A DNA stretch of 64,000 nucleotides from Affinundibacterium nitidum (GTDB taxonomy: Bacteria > Pseudomonadota > Gammaproteobacteria > Burkholderiales > Burkholderiaceae_D): the NCBI RefSeq assembly GCF_014284155.1, contig NZ_JACOFZ010000001.1, positions 186,001 through 250,000 of the forward strand, written 5' to 3'. The notes beneath the pieces are model-generated. The model was not told where the DNA came from and ran no database searches. It saw nothing but the letters and a program-made list of their open reading frames with translations. Below, one piece after another: positions 57,901 to 64,000 of the stretch. The position numbers and the translations under genes were made by a program. Each line of letters starts with the position of its first letter. Positions within the stretch are counted from its first letter, which is position 1.

Positions 57901-60900
57901 TGACAGCGGTTGCAAATCGGCCATTAGCATCAAAACTAGAACTTGTGCTGCGCGTTTTAGCCAACTGGCTATCGGGATCAAACCATGATTCAGTGACGAC
58001 ATTGACCAAACCAAAGGTATTACTGGAACGATCGAACGTGCGCTTCAATGCTAAAGCTTGATTGCCTTGCTCTGCTTCTTCCCATTTCATCAAACCAGTG
58101 GTTCCATCAAAATCACGTGATATTTTTCGCGTGATCGTACTGATTGGTGTTGCATCATCAGTTTTTGTGACTTGACTCGTCAGTGGCAAACCAATTAACC
58201 ATCGGGCCACGTCATTGCGGAAGTCGGTCGTATTTGTAGTGGTGATTTTCTTACCACCACCGACGACTTCACTTACTTGCTTGGTCAAATTCCCCCAGTC
58301 CTTACCAAGAGAGTCGAGGCCATATGTATTGACGACTGAACTGGTTCCTAAACTATTACCATCAAGATCTCGATGCTCACTGTTATTGTCGGACTCGTAC
58401 ACAAACATCGTACAACCCAGAGTTTGCGCAATGCAACGTGAACTGTAGTTGTGCTTGGTGTAATGGAGTTGCACTCCACCGCTCGAGTAATTGGTGACCG
58501 TATCCACCATACCCGTATAAGGATAGCCTTGCTTGAATGTGGTCACCGACTTACTACCAAGCTGTTCATCCGTCACGGTAAATTTAGCAAAACCGAGCGA
58601 ACCTCGACCAGCCACATCAATCGCCGCATCTTCATAGCGGAAGTTCGTTGAACGTGACAGAGCCACGCCATTAGAATGAATTAGGCGGCTCGCGATTTTG
58701 CCTTGGTTTGGCGAGGAACGCAGCGGATAAGTTAGGTTCGCAGTACTACTACGCGTAACGATGCCACTGGCGATACCGTCCGCATATTCAACACGTGAGC
58801 TTGCGCCGAGGCCGTTAGTTACGCTGACGATGCGGTCGAGTGCTTCTCCCGTTTTAGCGCGATCAATAGGCTCAAATACCTCCCAACGACCATTTTCCTG
58901 CCACACATTGCCATTATTTGGGAAAGTGCCACTATGGTAGTACACGATTTGCATGCGACCTGTGCCTAACAAGTCCATCAAATAGACTTGATCGTATGGC
59001 CAACGTGAATCAGTTGGGCCTGGCATTGGAATACCTGGCCACGATTCACACACTAGGTTGCTGTCATTAACGCCAGTACCATTGGTCGTGTCATCACCGG
59101 TGACTCGGCACATTTGTACAGAGTTTTTAGCTTGTGGTGGCAAAGTACTGCTGTACTCCATATTTTGAACCAAAATCGACGGAGCGCCGTCACCAACAAA
59201 GTTGCCAACCGCACGAACCCAAGGGTAGTTTGCGCCACTGAGCTTCTTGCGTGGACGACAGTCGAGTGCTCTACCAGTAGACAAGCAGAGCCAAACCGAT
59301 GGGTCTTTGTATTGCATGATGCCAGTGGAACGATCTTTACCGAAGTAACCAAAAGCCAAACCAGAATAGCCAGAACCATTAAAATCAGCCGAGCTACCTG
59401 CACTTGGAATTGGTGCGTCAAAACCATACGGCGCGCAAGCTGCTGCCAAACATGGTGTGGCATAGGCTGGGAATTTATAATCAGCCATGCGATTCGGTGT
59501 ACCGGCGGCACTTGGCAGATTAAAACTGTTGATGACGATGGTCGGTTGTAGATTCTCCCAGGTCTTCACGTTGACACGTGTTCCATCACGCTCGTAATAG
59601 AAGTCATTGAAGTGTGGACGCAACCAGCGAACATCTTCCGATTTACCTGTGCCACTGAAATCCACCATTTGTTCGAAGCTTAAGTAGTCACGCTCTGGCT
59701 CTTGCGACGTACCGTCTGCGAAATTTCGTGAACTCAAGATGTTCAGCGGTGGATTCGCATCTGTAATGCAGCTTCCTTGTGAGCAGAACTGTGCTTGGAA
59801 CGAATCGGTACCAGGCATATATTTCGTTGGACCCCAATGGACAGATCGTCCATCACCGATAATATCGACCACGTAAGGTGCACCACTGGCAGTGTTTTTG
59901 CCATCAGCAGGGTAAACAGAGCTGCACGTAAAAGTAATGAGGCTTCCTGCGTTCAGGGCGCTAGGATTTCCTAACGGAGACAAGCATGTTTTAGCGCCAC
60001 TTGCGGTCGACACCAACAAATCTTGCGCACCGTCGCCATTAAAATCACCCGTCGACAAGACAACGAATGCCTCACCAGTGCTGATTTGGTATTGATACAG
60101 TGTAAAGCCAGAACCATTGTTATGGAAATAGCGATACTGGGTGTGCATTGTTCCAGGAGGTATGGAATTACCCTGCTCGATCGTCACATTGCCGGTACTA
60201 GTTGGCACAGCCACGCGTTTTTCGAGCACGTCGGTACGACCGTGGTTTTCAAAATCGCTGAAGGCAAAGAAGTCAGCGTGATTCTTCGCAACCATCATGG
60301 ATTGGCCATCACTACCTGTAGTGGTCAATACAGGCGCACCATTCCAATCACCACGACTCACAAATCCCGGTGCTTTACTTGGATCTGGTTTACCCCAGTT
60401 GAACGTTGTTTTTGGCAAGCATTCAGTGACTCCAGTTGATGGATGGCGTGCGCACGCGCGAACGCTTTGTAATAGGCTGCGTCCACTGGTTGGGCTGTAT
60501 TCATAACTGAGATCGGTTGTGCGTGTAGGCGCAAATGGTCCTGTTACATTACCGTCAAAATTACTACCAACAAAAGTAGAAATAGACTTTAATCGCAAGC
60601 GTAAATCATTGCGTGTCTCATCGATGTAACGAGTCCAAGCATCTTGGCGCGTCTCATAATCAAAACTTACCATGGCATGTGAAGGCTTACCATTCCCGCC
60701 ATAACGAATCATTGTTGGACGATGTTCACCTGTCACACTATCTTGATCGTAACTATAACGAATAAAGTTACCACTACGATCTTTGACTTCATTAATCGCC
60801 CAAGACTGCGCTCCATTTTTCTGCATTGGAGCTTTAGCACCTTCACCACTTTGCGGTGTACCTAAGATTGCAGCGACGGTTGATGTTCCACCACCATAGG

Positions 60901-63900
60901 TAGTGATACGTCCATCTTTGGTGTACACCGTGAAGGTACGATTGGCGATATCACCATTTGCCACAATCTTCGTAAACGAATCGATCTCAGTGCGGAATTC
61001 AGTGCCCGCTGCCCAATAGGTAGCGCTACTGATAACATTACTATTAACATAGACTAAACGTTGGCCATCGAGACACAGTCGATCTTCAAGATCAAATGAG
61101 ATACGTCCATTAATGCCATCTTGGGCGATCGTCTTGCCGCAACGGTGGATACTTGAGAACCCACTTAAATTCCAACCTAGGCCAACGCGGCTGTTTTGCG
61201 ATTGACTGCTGTAGTCCAAAGACAGCTTCGGTTGCATCCCTGCTGTTCCCGGCGGAACATCCATAGGAATACTGTAGGTAGCAGCTCCACTTGGTGCAAC
61301 AGACAAACTACCAGGCAAACTACCTGCATCTGGCAGATTCAAAAATTGACTAATATTGACATCAACAGGTATTGGAGTCGGGTCGCTTGCAGTTTGATTA
61401 TCAGCCACAGTCACCAAGGCCGAGCCTGATCTACCTAAAGATTGGCCGTTAGCATCAAAAGCTTCCGATGAAATCGAAAAAGAACCCGATGCATTCGCAA
61501 GCCATTGCCCGCTTGCGTTACCACCCAACACTGGCACAGATGCAATCAAACTATTACCAGAATAGAAGCGTACTGTTGACGCGACAGCGGTGCTAGCCTG
61601 CTTCGCAATCGCCGTCGCTTTTAAATTTACTGAAGAACCAATTAAAACACTAGTTCCATTGGTTGGGGCCACCAAAGCAACGTCGGTAAGCAAATTTACT
61701 GCGTCGACGTAAATCAAACTGTCAGTGGAATAAATCGTCACATCGCCTTTACGCAGCTTCGCAAACACGCGATAAGGCGTCGCTTTCGATACAAGGTTTG
61801 CCTTGCTTGCTTTCCACAAACCAGGTCCAGTGCTGTCAGCCTGCGCGGAAATCCATTCACCATCGATATTGAACGCTACTTCATCGGCTGCCCCAGTAAT
61901 GTTTTGCAATCTCGCTTGCATAAACACGGTGGCCGGGCCCGTGTAACGCGCTGCGTCTGCTGGCGTAGTAATGCCGATGCGCATCGCATCGGGCAAAGTG
62001 CAGCTAAAGTCAGCACATGGCAAAGTAATCGATTTATTTGTAGCTGGCACGGAAGCCTCGACAAACAATCGGCTTCCACCAAAAGCTAATGCAACTGAAG
62101 TCAAATCGTACTTGAAGTGGTGTGCGACCCCAGGCGTATGACAATTTGCTTGAACTGTCGTGCTCGTATTCTCTGTAGCTACGTTTGCGATGCTTGAGCC
62201 AATCTGCGTGCCGCCCAGTTTACTCGGTGCATTCGCGTAGATTGTGTAATTTAAGGCTTGGGGGTTAGTGTCTTCACATGTCCAACCGAACAACTCCAAG
62301 CCACCCGTTGCTGTTGAACGAATACCGCTGATTTCGCCGAGCAACGTACTATCAGTAACGTTCAACACCACCGGATTACTTAGCTTGCTTGAACCGTTGT
62401 CGCCGTAGGCTCTGACGGTAAAACGATAGATTCCCGCAGCTAAAGGTGCTGCGTAGTTGAGCGGCAAAGAAGAAGCTGGACCAACAATACTTTTTACTAC
62501 AGTATTTGAAGAACCATTGTCTTGATAGAGTTCAATCTTCGAGACTTGCCCACTGCCATTCGTAGCACTAGCATTCACTTCAACGTTGGCCTTTTGGCCG
62601 CTTGGGACTCGTATGCTTGTACGAGCTGTAGCGAGACTCAAACTTAAGGCGCCAGCTTCCTCTTTTACTTGAAATTTAATTACATCACTTTGTAAGATCA
62701 GCCCCAATTTATCGAAAACTCTAACGCTCAAATTGAACGATCCAGCTTTAGATGGGGTCCATTGGGCAGTCCAATTGCCACTACCAGCGTTACTACCGTT
62801 CGCTACGAAGGCATCGCTCACATAGAACTTAACATCGGCGATTTGAGCTTGGCTTCCTGGAAGTAATGCCACTGCAACAGCAAGATCGATCGTTTTCCCA
62901 AGCGGGACAACTTGGTCTTTATTAGGCTTAGAAATATTTGCCGATACTCCCATGTTGATCGGGTCAACATAGAAACGAGTTTCGGTTGAAACAATCGTCG
63001 TACCACCCTTCCGTAGACGAACTGACACAGGATAAGGGATAGGATTACCGGGCAAGCCAGACTTGAGTGCGGTAAATACACCAGAAACAGCTGTCGGTAC
63101 CGCTTCTATCGTCTCGCCGTTGACAATAAAGGCAACCTCATCATAAAGACCAGAGCCATTGTCAATCTTGGCTTGAAATGGAACAACGGCTGGATATTGA
63201 AAGTGGTCATAATTTTGTGGGCTCGTTACACTGACACGAAGTGCGCCCGGCATCGTGCAACCGTTACTTGCGCATGACAAAGTCGTATTCATCGTGCTAT
63301 CAGAACTCGATGCTTCCACATACAAACGTTTGCCACTGTACATTAATGAGTACGGCGCCAAATTCACCACAAAATGATGACCCGCGTTCGGTGTGTGACA
63401 TAATTCTTGAACCTGCACCTGGTTGCTTTCCGAAGCAATATTCGCAATACCCGATTCGATTCTTGTACCGCCTAGACGTGACGGTGCATCGACATAGACC
63501 GCATAATTAAATGCTTGATCATTCTGATCTTGACACACCCAACCCACAAGCTCTAACTTACCTGTGGCATTACCACGTAAGCCAGTCACCTCACCGATAA
63601 CTACGCCATCAACAATGCTAACAACGAGGGCGCTAGACTCCACCACTTTTCCGTCTTGGTCTGTCGCAATTAATTTGAAACGATAATTTCCTGATTTTAG
63701 ATTGGTGACGTAGCTAATCGGAAGTTTGGCAGCATTGCCTGTAACCGTTTTCACCGGTGCCGCAGAATAGCCTGCACCATCGTCTTGATACAAATCGACT
63801 TTACGGACTTTGCTACTTGGATAATTCGCCCAACCGCTGACAGTGACCGCAGCTGTTTGACCTTGTGAAACACGGATATAACGAGAGTTTGCGTCCAACG

Positions 63901-64000
63901 ATACCGTCATCGCCGAAGCAGATATCGTTGCAACTGTTTCCTTAAGCTCACGCTCACCGCCTGGTCCACTTGCAGTCCATGTACATAATGAAGGTGAACT
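54932..64000 (-). CDS. Giant SpvB/TcdB/RHS polymorphic toxin-like protein (5' end beyond window)
   Basis: The frame is open from the right edge: the stretch 63911-64000 encodes in-frame residues with no stop (SSPSLCTW...TISASA), so the ATG at 63910 is internal and more than 3000 residues are encoded. In order: two tandem modules of about 420 residues (about 61400-64000), an SpvB-like domain (SLSVAPSGAATYSIPMDVPP, about 60500-61360), an FG-GAP/TcdB-middle-like propeller (about 58500-60500), RHS/YD repeats (about 55900-57900), and the RHS core with FVSADPILQDP and NNPTNLTDPTGF near 55650-55860. After it a polar Lys/Gln/Ser linker and a short C-terminal unit (DPHWEAGKVRTDP, KHDRPKLTNDKSKV) that may be a toxin domain. 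Followed by a candidate immunity gene. Confidence 0.9.
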   Translation of the reverse strand, partial: SSPSLCTWTASGPGGERELKETVATISASAMTVSLDANSRYIRVSQGQTAAVTVSGWANYPSSKVRKVDLYQDDGAGYSAAPVKTVTGNAAKLPISYVTNLKSGNYRFKLIATDQDGKVVESSALVVSIVDGVVIGEVTGLRGNATGKLELVGWVCQDQNDQAFNYAVYVDAPSRLGGTRIESGIANIASESNQVQVQELCHTPNAGHHFVVNLAPYSLMYSGKRLYVEASSSDSTMNTTLSCASNGCTMPGALRVSVTSPQNYDHFQYPAVVPFQAKIDNGSGLYDEVAFIVNGETIEAVPTAVSGVFTALKSGLPGNPIPYPVSVRLRKGGTTIVSTETRFYVDPINMGVSANISKPNKDQVVPLGKTIDLAVAVALLPGSQAQIADVKFYVSDAFVANGSNAGSGNWTAQWTPSKAGSFNLSVRVFDKLGLILQSDVIKFQVKEEAGALSLSLATARTSIRVPSGQKANVEVNASATNGSGQVSKIELYQDNGSSNTVVKSIVGPASSLPLNYAAPLAAGIYRFTVRAYGDNGSSKLSNPVVLNVTDSTLLGEISGIRSTATGGLELFGWTCEDTNPQALNYTIYANAPSKLGGTQIGSSIANVATENTSTTVQANCHTPGVAHHFKYDLTSVALAFGGSRLFVEASVPATNKSITLPCADFSCTLPDAMRIGITTPADAARYTGPATVFMQARLQNITGAADEVAFNIDGEWISAQADSTGPGLWKASKANLVSKATPYRVFAKLRKGDVTIYSTDSLIYVDAVNLLTDVALVAPTNGTSVLIGSSVNLKATAIAKQASTAVASTVRFYSGNSLIASVPVLGGNASGQWLANASGSFSISSEAFDANGQSLGRSGSALVTVADNQTASDPTPIPVDVNISQFLNLPDAGSLPGSLSVAPSGAATYSIPMDVPPGTAGMQPKLSLDYSSQSQNSRVGLGWNLSGFSSIHRCGKTIAQDGINGRISFDLEDRLCLDGQRLVYVNSNVISSATYWAAGTEFRTEIDSFTKIVANGDIANRTFTVYTKDGRITTYGGGTSTVAAILGTPQSGEGAKAPMQKNGAQSWAINEVKDRSGNFIRYSYDQDSVTGEHRPTMIRYGGNGKPSHAMVSFDYETRQDAWTRYIDETRNDLRLRLKSISTFVGSNFDGNVTGPFAPTRTTDLSYEYSPTSGRSLLQSVRACARHPSTGVTECLPKTTFNWGKPDPSKAPGFVSRGDWNGAPVLTTTGSDGQSMMVAKNHADFFAFSDFENHGRTDVLEKRVAVPTSTGNVTIEQGNSIPPGTMHTQYRYFHNNGSGFTLYQYQISTGEAFVVLSTGDFNGDGAQDLLVSTASGAKTCLSPLGNPSALNAGSLITFTCSSVYPADGKNTASGAPYVVDIIGDGRSVHWGPTKYMPGTDSFQAQFCSQGSCITDANPPLNILSSRNFADGTSQEPERDYLSFEQMVDFSGTGKSEDVRWLRPHFNDFYYERDGTRVNVKTWENLQPTIVINSFNLPSAAGTPNRMADYKFPAYATPCLAAACAPYGFDAPIPSAGSSADFNGSGYSGLAFGYFGKDRSTGIMQYKDPSVWLCLSTGRALDCRPRKKLSGANYPWVRAVGNFVGDGAPSILVQNMEYSSTLPPQAKNSVQMCRVTGDDTTNGTGVNDSNLVCESWPGIPMPGPTDSRWPYDQVYLMDLLGTGRMQIVYYHSGTFPNNGNVWQENGRWEVFEPIDRAKTGEALDRIVSVTNGLGASSRVEYADGIASGIVTRSSTANLTYPLRSSPNQGKIASRLIHSNGVALSRSTNFRYEDAAIDVAGRGSLGFAKFTVTDEQLGSKSVTTFKQGYPYTGMVDTVTNYSSGGVQLHYTKHNYSSRCIAQTLGCTMFVYESDNNSEHRDLDGNSLGTSSVVNTYGLDSLGKDWGNLTKQVSEVVGGGKKITTTNTTDFRNDVARWLIGLPLTSQVTKTDDATPISTITRKISRDFDGTTGLMKWEEAEQGNQALALKRTFDRSSNTFGLVNVVTESWFDPDSQLAKTRSTSSSFDANGRFATAVTNALGHTENSSYHAGTGARISLTGPNLLTTTWTVNGFGRITHELRADGNETRNYVKDCQGTCPFGGSVVQIVDSFNGSARTTVPQLSFSDNVGHQVGTQSFGFNGTIVYADKTYDSLGRVVETSQPYFVNETRYLANRINEYDELGRVRSLQNYGAGGAPQVTTTQYNGYLITTTNALNQVRRELRNAQQQLIEVTDPIGGKTAFNYDAFGNLIKTTDPSGNVIKVEYDSLGRKTALRDPDLGFIEYKVNPLGQTWAQISPKQRLAGQQTRTVFDMLGRMTARYETDLESHWVYDVGNKAIGQLQEAYTGTATNKTYSRTHTFDSFGRPQETAQLLTDGVYKSLSQYDAWGRLITNKHNRGADPSKVFDQRYNRFGYLDRVERGALKLWQVKVQDAANRVREAALGNGLNDTHAYNAYSALLESGNVKTTSTNEARVQQGYEYDAIGSVNKRTLYWSGSADGFIEKYEYDKLNRLVKSTIDLSTFPVQEYRYDATGNLTFKTNVSSGNYEYPAQGPTSVRPHAVQSIPGVGSFTYDDNGNQTSGNGRTITWMSFDMPLRISKGAVYNEFKYGPEHQRTLHTSDTGNIVYAGVQEVETRSGVKTIRTYWPMGIGFEFEEGSKATQLVWNHSERLGSIVAQTDVNGQYLVSDGKAHKFAFDSWGHRFTLNGGATPEPTTLGSNVDHRGYTGHEMLDSLDMVHMNGRVYDPLVARFVSADPILQDPMNGQSYNRFAYVLNNPTNLTDPTGFEPDAADRAYGAAVGMMNLTPEQRQIWMAGEAAAGRWGGNDALKGHAVGSAIRELATTGRISPETGAQAVVALVEAKQNRQAERASVGKDASPSEQSSLNAVKSQSKNVATSDKSQDTKAAPTGSERAKNSGTDGEKRKETSRAARREAMRDEGIPTSQQPKSQSKNDSGREYQYEVPKEGGGLQIKSVQQQTMDRGHENDPHWEAGKVRTDPATGEVRMTKHDRPKLTNDKSKVNYDNNEK

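Noticed and set aside
54932-63910. Taking ATG 63910 as the start of the RHS protein
   Set aside because: The frame is open to the window edge and the residues before the ATG continue a repeat-like domain, so this Met is internal.

Overview
The window looks like the replication-terminus region of a betaproteobacterial chromosome, most probably Burkholderiales and by inference Oxalobacteraceae (Undibacterium/Herbaspirillum-like). The basis is the gene order (sucA-sucB-lpdA-zapE; smpB-ratA-rnfH-guaB-guaA; imuA-imuB-dnaE2), the protein sequences, moderate GC with many ATG/GTG/TTG starts, and a 28-bp dif-like XerCD site at 38943-38970. No 16S rRNA is present, so the genus is not established.

1-9060 holds the 2-oxoglutarate dehydrogenase operon (sucA, sucB, a SHOCT+PspC membrane protein, a terminator-like hairpin, then lpdA), zapE with a small secreted protein, and a convergent PLP aminotransferase. 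9313-14526 encodes a giant (about 1737 aa) Ala/Glu/Gln/Arg/Lys-rich coiled-coil protein with one C-terminal membrane anchor; I do not recognise it. It converges on an EnvZ/OmpR-type two-component pair. 16956-30892 is mostly housekeeping: smpB, ratA, an RnfH/RatB-like gene, guaB, a GAF + degenerate GGDEF gene, guaA, queE, queD, tadA, an LD-carboxypeptidase, then a thiolase/thioesterase/MDR/SDR set.

30912-36829 is the SOS mutasome imuA-imuB-dnaE2 (minus strand), with a consensus LexA box in front of imuA. Two further LexA-like boxes lie between it and a divergent 75-aa orphan gene. 37084-38771 has an orphan cheZ, a small Lys-rich protein and an exported NTF2-like protein. An AT-rich accessory segment follows (38772-42998): the dif-like site, a DUF4238 gene flanked by short inverted repeats, and a divergent KfrA-like/tyrosine-recombinase pair. 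That pair has the layout of the TnpT/TnpS-rst cointegrate-resolution module of Tn4651-type Tn3-family transposons, but no transposase gene is visible.

42999-52376 is a compact minus-strand operon for a non-canonical type II secretion-like machine: PilM/N/O/P-like assembly proteins, a secretin with N-terminal TPRs and a C-terminal cohesin-like domain, four pseudopilin-like genes, GspF and GspE. After a frameshifted REP-associated-type transposase (52590-53677) and a small membrane protein comes a giant SpvB/TcdB/RHS polymorphic-toxin-like gene. It runs off the right edge of the window (54932 to beyond 64000), has a short variable C-terminus, and overlaps a 157-aa candidate immunity gene.

Genes left of the dif-like site are mainly on the plus strand and those right of it on the minus strand, which fits replication forks converging there. 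The 30.9-38.8 kb block is an exception.
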